Assembly: GCF_034377285.1 (NCBI RefSeq)
Contig: NZ_CP139715.1
Coordinates: forward strand, 248,001-312,000
Length of the DNA: 64,000 nucleotides
Source: Thalassobaculum sp. OXR-137
GTDB lineage: Bacteria > Pseudomonadota > Alphaproteobacteria > Thalassobaculales > Thalassobaculaceae
Direction of reading: 5' to 3'
Below the pieces are notes generated by a model. It saw only the letters and a list, made by a program, of their open reading frames with translations, searched no databases and was not told the DNA's origin. Every line of letters starts with the position of its first letter. Position 1 is the stretch's first letter. A program made the translations under genes and the position numbers. Positions 1 through 7,801 of this stretch are shown here, in pieces.

Positions 1-251
1 TCGACTACCGCTTCGAGGCCTTCGTGCCGGCGGCCAAGCGGGTCTACGGCTACTACGTGCTGCCGATGCTGGAGCGCGACCGCCTGATCGGCCGGATCGA
101 GCTGAAGACCCACCGGGCCCGCGGCGAGCTGGAAGTGCGGGGGATGTGGATGGAGCCAGGGGTACGCGCCTCGAAGGCCCGCGACGCCAAGATCGACGCC
201 GAGATCGAGCGCTGGCGGGTGTTCACGGGGATGGAGCGGGTGGTGCGTTAG
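1..251 (+). CDS. YcaQ-like winged-helix DNA glycosylase, C-terminal end only
   Basis: Only the last 82 codons are in the window; the reading frame is open from base 3 and ends in TAG. The visible part contains FVPAAKRVYGYYVLPML followed by DRLIGRIELKTHR and a W at the expected place. This resembles the C-terminal segment of the YcaQ/AlkZ family, monofunctional glycosylases that unhook interstrand crosslinks and alkylated bases in the cytoplasm. The catalytic residues of that family lie upstream and cannot be checked here. The family call rests on remembered sequence similarity of this tail only, so a different winged-helix protein sharing it is possible. Confidence 0.7.
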   Translation, partial: DYRFEAFVPAAKRVYGYYVLPMLERDRLIGRIELKTHRARGELEVRGMWMEPGVRASKARDAKIDAEIERWRVFTGMERVVR

Positions 252-265
252 CGCCGCCACCTCTT

Positions 266-344
266 CCCGTCATCCCGAACTTGTTTCGGGACCCCGCCCG
301 CGATAGGGCAAAGTGAGGTCCCGAAACAAGTTCGGGATGACGGG
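266..344. repeat. Long perfect inverted repeat, intergenic (copy 1)
   Basis: Two perfectly complementary 28-base arms (266-293 and 317-344) flank a 23-base loop. The arms begin CCCGTCATCCCGAA and end in its complement. The element lies between two convergent genes and could act as a bidirectional terminator. The CGTCATCCC end is shared with several other elements of the window. Confidence 0.85.
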
Positions 345-362
345 GAATGCGCGTCAGGGCCC

Positions 363-1328
363 CTACCCCACCAGATCCCGCCGGACCACGCCGGTGAGGC
401 AGCCGATGGCGCCGGCCGCCTTGACCAGCTCCGAGCCGTCCACCGTCACGCATTCGATCCCGGCCTTCTCGTAGACCTTCTGCACGGCGTCGTAGCCGGC
501 CAGCATCAGCACCTTGCGCGGGCCCAGGGTCACGATGTTCAGGGCGCGGTTCAGGGTGCCGTCGCTTTCGCCGTCGGGCAGCCAGAGGATCTCGTAGCCC
601 CGCTCCTCCAGCGCGCGCACCGCCGAGAACGGCGTGCGGCGCGGCCAGCAGATGGCGAGATCCTTGTCGACGATCCGCAGCATGCCCATGAAATGCATGG
701 TGCCGAACGGCATGTCGACGGCCAGGGTCTCGACCCCGATCTCCTCCATGGACGACGCGATCTGGGCGGCGGCGTCCTCGTTGGTGCGCAGGCCGAGGCC
801 GACCATCACCGTCTCCGGGTCGAGCCACATCAGGTCCGCGCCCTCGAACACGGCGGTGCCGGTCAGGGTCCGCAGGATCGGCACCCCGGCATCGGCCAGG
901 CGGCGGGCGATCCAGCGCTCCTCGCCGGCCCGCACCGTGGAGGCCGGACGGGCCAGGATCGCGCCCTCCGGCGACATCACGAACAGGTCGGCGCAGAACA
1001 TCTGGTTCGGGGTCGGCTGGCCGGCCGGGTCGACATACTGAACGTCGACGCCGTTGGTCCGGTAGGCCTCGGCCATGGCGTCGTGCTGCTCGCCGGCGCG
1101 ACCGAGGTCGAGGGCCTCCAGCATCTGCACCGAGTTCGGATCCTCAAGGGCGGCCGCCAGCTCGCCGCCGGGACGGTGCAGCAGCACCGAGCGCAGGGTG
1201 GCGTATTCGCTGTCGATGCCGCTGGCAGTCCAGAGATCGCCGATTTCCTCGCGGTGGGTCCGCGTGCGCCCCTGCCAGCCGGGTCCGCCATAGGCCGCCG
1301 AATTGAACGTGTTGCCGGTCTTGTCCAC
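363..1328 (-). CDS. Amidinotransferase / dimethylargininase-type hydrolase
   Basis: This 321-residue protein belongs to the guanidino-group modifying superfamily (arginine deiminase, dimethylargininase, amidinotransferase). Visible family blocks are FEGADLMWLD, GLGLRTNEDAA, the His-containing MHFMGMLRIVD, and a C-terminal GAIGCLTGVVRRD whose Cys is in the position of the catalytic nucleophile. Members hydrolyse or transfer the amidino group of arginine-like substrates in the cytoplasm; the exact substrate cannot be read from the sequence. The start is GTG, preceded by GGAGAGAG at good spacing. The gene stands alone, with a large inverted repeat at each end of its transcription unit. Dimethylarginine hydrolase is one guess among several. 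Confidence 0.8.
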   Translation of the reverse strand: MDKTGNTFNSAAYGGPGWQGRTRTHREEIGDLWTASGIDSEYATLRSVLLHRPGGELAAALEDPNSVQMLEALDLGRAGEQHDAMAEAYRTNGVDVQYVDPAGQPTPNQMFCADLFVMSPEGAILARPASTVRAGEERWIARRLADAGVPILRTLTGTAVFEGADLMWLDPETVMVGLGLRTNEDAAAQIASSMEEIGVETLAVDMPFGTMHFMGMLRIVDKDLAICWPRRTPFSAVRALEERGYEILWLPDGESDGTLNRALNIVTLGPRKVLMLAGYDAVQKVYEKAGIECVTVDGSELVKAAGAIGCLTGVVRRDLVG

Positions 1329-1428
1329 GGGTCTCTCTCCGATCGCGTTGGAGCGCGAGAATTGTCGGGAGGCGGGCGAAAGTCAAAGGGGGGAAATTTG
1401 GGAGCGCTATCCGCTGTCCCCCTTCAGT

Positions 1429-1545
1429 CGTCATCCCGGCGAACCCCGGACCTGTTCCGGGGATCGGCCGGGACCCCGTGAGAACGTAAGAGCCAGGGTC
1501 CCGGGCGCCCCCCGGATCAAGTCCGGGCGGCCCCGGGATGACGGG
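1429..1545. repeat. Composite inverted repeat, intergenic (copy 2)
   Basis: The element opens with CGTCATCCCGGCG and closes with CCCCGGGATGACGGG. Inside are two shorter hairpins (CCCCGGACCTGTTCCGGGG and CCCGGATCAAGTCCGGG) and GGTCGGCCGGGACCC-like blocks that recur in other copies. It occupies most of the gap between the amidinotransferase start and the end of the HD-protein gene. Confidence 0.8.
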
Positions 1546-1605
1546 AAGGGGAGAGGATGGTTAGGGATAGATCAAGGGTCGAGGCCGGAGCCCTCTTCCC
1601 CCCGC

Positions 1606-2223
1606 TCACGCCGCCGCCGCGCGCCGGACCGCGGCCACGTCCACCCCGGCCGCCGCCAGTTTCGCCGCCCCATCCGCCTCCACCAGCTCCGCCAGCGCGG
1701 CGAGGAACGGGTCATGGGCGCAAGGCGTCCGCAGCCGGGAGAAGACCATCGGGTACTCCACCGGCTCCCAGGTCTCGTCCGGGGCCAGATTGTGCTGGAT
1801 CTGCACCTCCAACCGATCGAGCGCGTGGACCAGCTTCGCCTCCGACGTGCCGCCGGTCTCCAGTTCCAGGAACAGGGCAAAGACATGCCGTCCGGTATCC
1901 GGGTCGAGACTGTCGCGGATCCGCGTCGCCGCCTCGGCCTCGCGCGCCCGCTTCGTCTCCTGCCGTGCGCCGGCCTCGAAGGCCGGGATGTCGCCGATCG
2001 CCGCCTCGGTGAGGTCGTGCACGACGATCATCTCCAGCACCCGCAGCAGGTCGACCGGATTGCGCAGATGCGGGACCACCAGGATCGCCATCAGCGCCAT
2101 CTGCCAGGAATGCTCGGCCACGCTCTCCCGCCGTCCGTCGGACAGCCAGGAATGGCGCAGCTCCCGCTTCAGCCGCTCGCTGAAGGCGAGGAAGTCGATG
2201 AGGGTGCGGGCATGGGACTGCAT
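1606..2223 (-). CDS. HD-domain hydrolase, YfbR-like
   Basis: This 205-residue cytoplasmic protein has the arrangement of small HD-domain nucleotidases: a first metal-binding His in AEHSWQMAL near residue 38, the HD pair in VVHDLTEAAIGD near residue 70, and a late Asp in ALDRLEVQIQHN. Such proteins (E. coli YfbR, human HDDC2) dephosphorylate deoxynucleoside monophosphates, so a 5'-deoxynucleotidase role is plausible but not proven. The start is ATG. It is transcribed on the same strand as the XRE regulator upstream, about 100 bases away. Confidence 0.8.
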   Translation of the reverse strand: MQSHARTLIDFLAFSERLKRELRHSWLSDGRRESVAEHSWQMALMAILVVPHLRNPVDLLRVLEMIVVHDLTEAAIGDIPAFEAGARQETKRAREAEAATRIRDSLDPDTGRHVFALFLELETGGTSEAKLVHALDRLEVQIQHNLAPDETWEPVEYPMVFSRLRTPCAHDPFLAALAELVEADGAAKLAAAGVDVAAVRRAAAA

Positions 2224-2321
2224 GGGGACCTCCGCCGGTGTCTGGGGTCCAGGGGAGGCTACGGGCGGGCCGGCAGGCCCTCCACGTATAAGTTATGCGG
2301 CCCCCATGCCCGGCGGCCCCG

Positions 2322-2924
2322 TCAGGCGGCGGGCGCGGCCCCGCCCAGGTCGACGAAGCTCTTCAGCACGCTGGCCGGCACCGAGTCGGGACCCAGCGTG
2401 GTCGCCATCCGCACGGGGCTGCCGTCGTTCAGGGTCAGGCGCTCCCACAGGCAGTAGCCGGGCTGGATGCGGATCGGCCGCTCCGGATCGCCCGCCCCGG
2501 TCCAGAAATAGGCGCCCGGCACCTTGCCGTCGAACCAGCCGCAGGCGTCGAGCCTGGCTTCGGCCTCCCTGATCTCCTCGGTGGCGAAGCGGTAGAGCGA
2601 GCGGCCCTCCCAAGAGCGGGCATCGGACAGCCATTCGGCCTCGCGGGCGGGCGAGGCGGCGAGCAGGCGGTGGGTGATGTCGCAGACCAGATGGACCTGC
2701 AGCGGCGAAGTCTCCACCAGACGGCGCAGACCGTGATCGGCGCCGAGCCTGGCGGAGCTGTGCAGCAGACGCATCAGCCGGCGGCGCTGTTCCTCGCCGG
2801 GTACCAGATCGCCGTTCTCCCAGCGCGAGACGGTCGCCTGGGTCACGCCGACCAGCTCGGCCAACGCCTGCTGCTTGAGCCGGCGCACCGCGCGGATGCG
2901 GCGCAGGACGGGACCGAAATTCAT
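2322..2924 (-). CDS. XRE-family helix-turn-helix regulator
   Basis: The first 60 residues form a Cro/C1-type HTH: FGPVLRRIRAVRRLKQQALAEL, then VGVTQATVSRWENGD, the recognition-helix signature. The remaining 140 residues look like a degenerate PAS-type sensory domain (SLYRFATEEIREAEARLDA, GAYFWTGAGD) but carry no motif I can name. I chose the ATG at 2924 because the reverse complement reads GGAGGG four bases before it, and translation from there begins exactly with the HTH; the frame stays open further upstream. The next gene upstream encodes a PAS-type protein, so the two may act together. Confidence 0.8.
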   Translation of the reverse strand: MNFGPVLRRIRAVRRLKQQALAELVGVTQATVSRWENGDLVPGEEQRRRLMRLLHSSARLGADHGLRRLVETSPLQVHLVCDITHRLLAASPAREAEWLSDARSWEGRSLYRFATEEIREAEARLDACGWFDGKVPGAYFWTGAGDPERPIRIQPGYCLWERLTLNDGSPVRMATTLGPDSVPASVLKSFVDLGGAAPAA

Positions 2925-3003
2925 GGAACCCTCCACGGATGCGGAAGCCGGACCGCCATCGTCGGGGATCGGCGCGGAAACCGCAACCGGGCGGAACCGC
3001 CCG

Positions 3004-3528
3004 TCAGTCGGCGCCGGCCGCGTGCATGCCGACGAGAACGCCGCCGATCCGGCCGCTTTCAAGCATCAGCGGCAGGTCGAGCCGTTCGAAATCGAAGATG
3101 CGCCCCTTCAGAACCCGGCGGTAGCGCGAGGCGAGCGGCATGGCCGCGCGGGTGACCGCGTCGCAGTTCGCCTGGAACATCCGGCGGTATTCCGGATCCG
3201 GCAGGGCCATCAGCGGCTGGCCGGTGACGTCCAGATGCGACAGCTCGACGATCTTCTTGCCCACCGTGCGGAACAGACAGTCGCCGCCCGGAACCGGCCG
3301 CTCCAGCAGAATCATCCAGTTGGCCAGTTCCGGCACCGTATCGAGATCGACATCGGCCAGTTCCGGACACCGGCGGAACTGGCGGATGTCGTTCCAGAAG
3401 TCGAGAACGTCGCGCATCTTCGTGGTCTGCAACCACGAGCGAACCCCGGCCGTGCTGAAGTCCGGCGCGTATTCGACCGAGCTTGTGTCGAGGTCCGGAT
3501 AAACGAGTTCGGAGTCGGGTAGGGCCAT
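3004..3528 (-). CDS. PAS_5-type small sensory protein
   Basis: This 174-residue soluble protein has the pattern of the PAS_5 proteins that are multiplied in Rhodospirillales. It has an N-terminal helix with FWNDIRQFRRCPELADVDL, a central LANWMILLERPVPGGDCLFRTVGKKI, and a C-terminal RYRRVLKGRIFDFERLDLPLM. No output domain is attached, so a partner is expected; the XRE regulator immediately downstream is a candidate. The ligand is unknown. A second protein of this type lies at 33812-34339. Confidence 0.65.
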   Translation of the reverse strand: MALPDSELVYPDLDTSSVEYAPDFSTAGVRSWLQTTKMRDVLDFWNDIRQFRRCPELADVDLDTVPELANWMILLERPVPGGDCLFRTVGKKIVELSHLDVTGQPLMALPDPEYRRMFQANCDAVTRAAMPLASRYRRVLKGRIFDFERLDLPLMLESGRIGGVLVGMHAAGAD

Positions 3529-3582
3529 CGGGGGTCCCGGTAAGAAGAGCTGACGAAATCGTGAGGACAGAATTCCCCAGCG

Positions 3583-4764
3583 TCAATGCGACTTTGTGGC
3601 ATTTCTCACAAAGGTTAAAATCTGCTCGGTGTGTTCTCCCAATTCGGGAGGCGGCTGCCGCAGGGCCGCGGGTGTCTGGGAGAGTTTCACTGGAAAGCCG
3701 GTCATCTTGATTGGCGCGCGGCCCGGGCGCTCCGACTGGATCACCATCTCCTGGGCCAGCACCTGCGGATCGGTGAAGACCTCGTCCAGCCCCATGACCC
3801 GGCCCGCCGGGCAGCCCGCCCTGTTGATGGCGTCGATCCAGTGCTCCACCGGTTTCTCCCGGGTCACCGCGTTGATCCGGGCGTTCAGGGCCTCCCGGTT
3901 CGCCATGCGCAGCGCGTTGCTGGAGAAATCCGGCTCCTGCAGCAGGCCTTCCAGGCCGAGGACGCGCAGGAAGCGCTCCACGAAGGTGTCGTTCGACGGG
4001 GCCACGGCGATCTCGCCGTCCGCCGCCTCGAACAGGCCGTAGGGGGCGACGATCGGGTGGTTGTTGCCGGTGCGGGTCGGGTTCTGGCCGGTGGCGAAAT
4101 ACTCGGCCGAGAGATAGGCCATCATCGACATCAGCCCGCCGGTGAGGCTGCTCTCCACCTGCTGGCCGCGGCCGGTGCGGTGCCGGGCTTCCAGGGCCGA
4201 GACGACGCCGAAGGCGCAGTACAGGCCGGCGATCAGGTCGGAGATCGGCGGCGCGGCGCGCCGGGGCGGGCCGTCGGGATCGCCGTTCACCGCCATGAAG
4301 CCGCTCATCGCCTGGGCGATGAAGTCGAAGGCCGGGCGGTCCACATAGGGGCCGGTCGAGCCGTAGCCGTTCACGCTGGCGCAGATCAGCCGGGGATTGA
4401 TCTCGGCCAGCCGCGCGGCGGAGAAGCCCATCTTGGCGAAGACGCCCGGCCGGTAGTTCTCCACCACCACGTCCGCCGTCGCCAGGAGCGCGGTCAGGTC
4501 GGCCTTGCCCTCCTCGGTATAGAGGTCGAGCACGACCGACTTCTTGTTGCGATTGAACTGGGCGAAGTACCAGCTATAGCCGTCGACCATCGCCCCCTGG
4601 CCGCGGACCGGGTCGCCGGCGGGCGGCTCCACCTTGATCACGTCGGCGCCCAAATCGGCGAGCATCAGGGTGCAGAATGGTCCCGCCAGGATGCGGGTCA
4701 GGTCGACAACGCGGATCCCGTCGAGCGCCCCGGCCGGGGCGCCCGTAATGTCAGTCTCGGACAC
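3583..4764 (-). CDS. CaiB/BaiF family CoA-transferase (class III)
   Basis: A 393-residue class III CoA-transferase that moves CoA between organic acids through an aspartyl-CoA thioester. It shows the opening block VVDLTRILAGPFCTLMLADLGADVIKVEPP, and Asp176 in PPISDLIAG fits the catalytic aspartate. The GTG start overlaps the end region of the HMG-CoA lyase gene (six bases apart) and has AAGGGTGA as ribosome-binding site, so the two are co-translated. Inference: with the lyase it may activate 3-hydroxy-3-methylglutarate (or a similar dicarboxylic acid) before cleavage, as SUGCT-type transferases do for glutarate and HMG. It is the first of three such transferases in the window. Confidence 0.88.
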   Translation of the reverse strand: MSETDITGAPAGALDGIRVVDLTRILAGPFCTLMLADLGADVIKVEPPAGDPVRGQGAMVDGYSWYFAQFNRNKKSVVLDLYTEEGKADLTALLATADVVVENYRPGVFAKMGFSAARLAEINPRLICASVNGYGSTGPYVDRPAFDFIAQAMSGFMAVNGDPDGPPRRAAPPISDLIAGLYCAFGVVSALEARHRTGRGQQVESSLTGGLMSMMAYLSAEYFATGQNPTRTGNNHPIVAPYGLFEAADGEIAVAPSNDTFVERFLRVLGLEGLLQEPDFSSNALRMANREALNARINAVTREKPVEHWIDAINRAGCPAGRVMGLDEVFTDPQVLAQEMVIQSERPGRAPIKMTGFPVKLSQTPAALRQPPPELGEHTEQILTFVRNATKSH

Positions 4765-4770
4765 GAATGA

Positions 4771-5709
4771 TCACCCTTCCGCGGTACGCACGGCGTCCAT
4801 GTCATGCAGGTCGAGCCGCTGGCCCGCCTTCATCACCTGACCCGGCAGCGGATGGCCCACCACCGTCTCCACGTCGCAGCCGATCGCCATCAGCTTGCGC
4901 AGGTCGATGCCGGTCTCGATGCCCATCTCGTGCAGCAGATAGACCAGGTCCTCGGTGCAGATGTTGCCCGTGGCCCCCGGCGCGAAGGGGCACCCGCCGG
5001 TGCCGCCGAAGGAGCTCTCGTACTTGTCGATGCCCTCGTCCAGCCCGACCATGACATTGGCAAGGCCGATGCCGCGGGTGTTGTGGAAGTGCAGGCCCAT
5101 GGTCAGCTTGGGTGCCGCCTCGCGGACGGCGGCGATGCCGGCGCGCACGGTCGGCGGGGTCGCCATACCGGTGGTGTCGCCGAAGGTCATGCCGACGAAG
5201 CCCATGTCCTGGAACCGCTTGGCGATCATCGCCAGACGCTCCGGCGCCACGTTGCCCTCGAACGGGCAGCCGAAGGCGGTGGCGATGGCGCCGTGCACCG
5301 GGATCTTGGCGTCGCCGGCGATCTTGGCGACCTCCTCGAAGCCCTTCAGGGAGTCCTCGACCGAGCGGTTCACGTTCTTCTTGTTGTGGCTCTCGGAGGC
5401 GGAGACGAAGACCACCATCTCGTCCACCTGACACTCGGCGGCGCGGATCGCCCCGCGGGCGTTCGGCACCAGGGTGGCGATGATCGCGCCCTTGCTCCGG
5501 TCGATCCCGGCCATCACCTCGGCGGCGTCGGCGAGCTGCGGCACCGCCTTGGGCGACACGAAGGAGGTCGCCTCGATGCGCGGCACGCCGGCATCGATCA
5601 GCCGGTTGATCAGGGCGATCTTCTCGGCCGCGGGGATCAGGCGCTTCTCGGCCTGCAGGCCGTCGCGCGGGCCGACATCCGTCACCTCAACCTTGCGCAC
5701 CTGGGTCAT
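4771..5709 (-). CDS. Hydroxymethylglutaryl-CoA lyase
   Basis: A 312-residue TIM-barrel lyase of the HMGL family, which cleaves HMG-CoA to acetyl-CoA and acetoacetate in leucine breakdown. Visible are the N-terminal DVGPRDGLQAEKR with the catalytic Arg and Asp, the metal-binding HFHNTRG, and the Cys signature FGGTGGCPFAPGATGN. A GGAGGAAACGAG ribosome-binding site precedes the ATG. It forms an operon with the CoA-transferase that follows at once. No methylcrotonyl-CoA carboxylase is nearby, so the substrate could be another 3-hydroxy-3-methyl acyl-CoA such as a citramalyl-type thioester. Confidence 0.88.
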   Translation of the reverse strand: MTQVRKVEVTDVGPRDGLQAEKRLIPAAEKIALINRLIDAGVPRIEATSFVSPKAVPQLADAAEVMAGIDRSKGAIIATLVPNARGAIRAAECQVDEMVVFVSASESHNKKNVNRSVEDSLKGFEEVAKIAGDAKIPVHGAIATAFGCPFEGNVAPERLAMIAKRFQDMGFVGMTFGDTTGMATPPTVRAGIAAVREAAPKLTMGLHFHNTRGIGLANVMVGLDEGIDKYESSFGGTGGCPFAPGATGNICTEDLVYLLHEMGIETGIDLRKLMAIGCDVETVVGHPLPGQVMKAGQRLDLHDMDAVRTAEG

Positions 5710-5736
5710 CTCGTTTCCTCCGATTATTCAGATTAT

Positions 5737-6723
5737 TCAGAATGTCCAATGGGGCGGCACGGCACCCGCGACCGGGGAGCGGAAGGTCACAAGGCCCTCG
5801 CCCGCCAGCGAGCCGCAATACACCGTCTTCAGGTCCGGGCCGCCGAAGGTGATGCTGGCGATGTTCCGCAGCGACCGGCGCGCGCCGATCATCATGTCGT
5901 CGCGGGTGAAGCTGCCGTCGCGCCAGCGGGCCATGGCGGGCGCCAGTTCCGCCGGGTCGCAATCCTCCAGGATCACGTGCTGGCTACCGTCCGGGGCGAC
6001 CCGCACCAGCCGGTTGCTCATGACGCTGGCGCACCACACGCCGCCCTCGGCGTCGAACTCGAACCCGTCGGGGATCACCCCGTCGATATAGTCGACCACA
6101 CTCTCTCTGTTACCCAGCCCCCTGCCCTTCAACTCGTAGCGGGACAGCCGCCGGGCCATGGTCTCGTTGGCGTAGAGCCAGCGGCCGGAGGGATCGACCT
6201 TGACCTCGTTGGTGTAGCCGAGCCCGTCGGCGACGATGCGGGCGGTCTCCGGCCGGTCGATCGCGTCCATCAGGATCACGAACCCATCGGCCACGTCCCT
6301 GTGGAACGCCCGGTCGCGCGGGATCCGGCAGGTGCTGATCGAGATCCAGACCCGGCCCTCCTCGTCCAGATGGACGAAGTTCACCGGCGGCACCGGATAG
6401 CCGCCGGCCTGCAGCAGCAGCGGCGTGCAGGTCCCGTCCGGAAACAGCCGCCAGGCGCCGCCGCTGTCGCCCAGATTGGCGATCAGGAACGAGCCGTCCG
6501 GCGCCATCGACCAGCCGTTCGGCATGAAATCCGCCGGCGCACCCTCGGTGGCGACGACGAAATGGGGTGTGCCGTCCTCGTCCAGCCGGGCCACGCCGCC
6601 CCCGCCCTCGGGCAGGGCATGGCTGACCCAGATCGCGCCGGCCTGGGTGCAGGCGACACATTCCGGCCGGCGCAGGTCGCGACCGAAGAACGAGACGGCA
6701 TCGGGGGCAATGACAAAATCCAT
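5737..6723 (-). CDS. SMP-30/gluconolactonase-like beta-propeller protein
   Basis: This 328-residue protein has the repeating pattern of the SMP-30/gluconolactonase/LRE family. It shows RRPECVACTQAGAIWVSH in the first blade, a central PNGWSMAPDGSFLIANLG, LGYTNEVKVDPSGRWLYANE, and VIPDGFEFDAEGGVWCASVM near the C-terminus. The Glu, Asn and Asp residues of these blocks bind the divalent metal in this family. Such enzymes hydrolyse sugar lactones. It lies 27 bases upstream of the HMG-CoA lyase gene on the same strand and may be in the same operon, so its true lactone may belong to that pathway. Confidence 0.8.
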   Translation of the reverse strand: MDFVIAPDAVSFFGRDLRRPECVACTQAGAIWVSHALPEGGGGVARLDEDGTPHFVVATEGAPADFMPNGWSMAPDGSFLIANLGDSGGAWRLFPDGTCTPLLLQAGGYPVPPVNFVHLDEEGRVWISISTCRIPRDRAFHRDVADGFVILMDAIDRPETARIVADGLGYTNEVKVDPSGRWLYANETMARRLSRYELKGRGLGNRESVVDYIDGVIPDGFEFDAEGGVWCASVMSNRLVRVAPDGSQHVILEDCDPAELAPAMARWRDGSFTRDDMMIGARRSLRNIASITFGGPDLKTVYCGSLAGEGLVTFRSPVAGAVPPHWTF

Positions 6724-6856
6724 GACGCCCGGACTGTAGCGCCGTCACGAGGGGCCGAAAAGACGGCCATGTGCATGCTGTGATGCCGGGGCGGCATCTT
6801 GCGGCGCGTCGATCCCCTGGCATGATGCGGCCCCGCATCCACCGGAGGACGAGAGA

Positions 6857-7615
6857 ATGGACCTGCTTCTATCCGACAAGACCGCCTTCATCACGGGCGC
6901 CTCGGCCGGCATCGGCCGGTCCGCGGCCCTGCTGCTGGCGGCGGAAGGCACCAAGCTGATCCTCACCGGACGGCGGGCCGAGGCACTTCAGGCGCTGGCC
7001 GACGAGGTCGCCGCGACCGGCGCGCCGGCGCCCGTCACCATCGCCGGAGACTTCGGCACCGCGGAGCAGTGCGCCGGGATCGCCGCGCAGGCCCTGGAGG
7101 CGGCGGAGGGCCGGATCGACATCCTGATCAACAATGCCGGCGCCTCGGCGCCGATGAAGGATGCCTGGGACGAGGAGGCGTGGGAGCGGGCGCACCAGCT
7201 CAACTTCGCCGCGTCCCGCCAGGTTTCCGCGGCGATCGTGCCCGGCATGAAGGAGCGGAACTGGGGCCGGATCATCAACGTGACCGGCGCGATGGTCGGC
7301 CTGTCGATGAACGCCGCCGCCCCGGCCAAGTCCGCCCTCCAGTCCTGGTCGCGCACCCTGTCGGTCGAGCTGGCGCCGTTCGGGATCACGGTGAACACCA
7401 TCGCCCCCGGCCGGATCAACACCGACCAGATCCGCAACAACCTGCATCCCACCGACGAGAGCCGGCAGGCCTTCATCGACCGCTACATCCCGGCGGGCTA
7501 TTTCGGCGAGCCGGAGGATCTGGCGGTCCTGATGGTGTTCCTGGCCTCCCCGCTCGCCCGCTACATCAGCGGTGCGGCGATCCCGGTCGACGGGGCGATG
7601 CAGCGGATCGGGTAG
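6857..7615 (+). CDS. Short-chain dehydrogenase/reductase lacking the catalytic tyrosine
   Basis: A 252-residue SDR fold protein. The cofactor motif TGASAGIG is at residues 13-20, NNAG at 92-95 and a normal C-terminal SGAAIPVDGAMQRIG block follows. The YxxxK catalytic motif is changed: Lys158 is present, but the residue four before it is Ala154 (NAAAPAKSAL) instead of Tyr, and the usual Ser about 13 residues earlier is replaced by a Thr-containing NVTGA. It should therefore bind NAD(P) but may not catalyse the normal hydride transfer. It has a GGAGGACG ribosome-binding site. It is transcribed divergently from the SMP-30 gene with 133 bases between them. Confidence 0.85.
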   Translation: MDLLLSDKTAFITGASAGIGRSAALLLAAEGTKLILTGRRAEALQALADEVAATGAPAPVTIAGDFGTAEQCAGIAAQALEAAEGRIDILINNAGASAPMKDAWDEEAWERAHQLNFAASRQVSAAIVPGMKERNWGRIINVTGAMVGLSMNAAAPAKSALQSWSRTLSVELAPFGITVNTIAPGRINTDQIRNNLHPTDESRQAFIDRYIPAGYFGEPEDLAVLMVFLASPLARYISGAAIPVDGAMQRIG

Positions 7616-7632
7616 CTCACTTCATCAACTCT

Positions 7633-7762
7633 ATTCGACTTCCTGGACGTATCCCCGGACTTGCTCCGGGGGACGATCCAGGACCGTGACACCGACCCGT
7701 CCGCGGCAAGATCCTGGATCGCGCTCCGGATCTGGTCCGGAGCTTGTCCAGGAAGTCGGAAT
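7633..7762. repeat. Composite inverted repeat, intergenic (copy 3)
   Basis: The outer arms are GACTTCCTGGAC and GTCCAGGAAGTC, with inner hairpins built from CCCCGGACTTGCTCCGGGG and CTCCGGATCTGGTCCGGAG and a GATCCAGGA/TCCTGGATC pair. It lies between convergent genes. The module order is like the other elements but the arm sequence differs, so it is a variant of the same kind of element. Confidence 0.75.
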
Positions 7763-7801
7763 AATTTTGGTGAGACACGGGAAAGCGCGAAACCGCCGCC
7801 C

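Noticed and set aside
1429-1545. Repeat clusters considered as a CRISPR array
   Set aside because: The repeats are inverted, not direct, there are no regular spacers, and no cas genes are present.
4804-6783. Plus-strand open frame of about 660 codons over the HMG-CoA lyase and SMP-30 genes
   Set aside because: It spans two clear minus-strand genes and shows only low-complexity His/Arg/Ala sequence.
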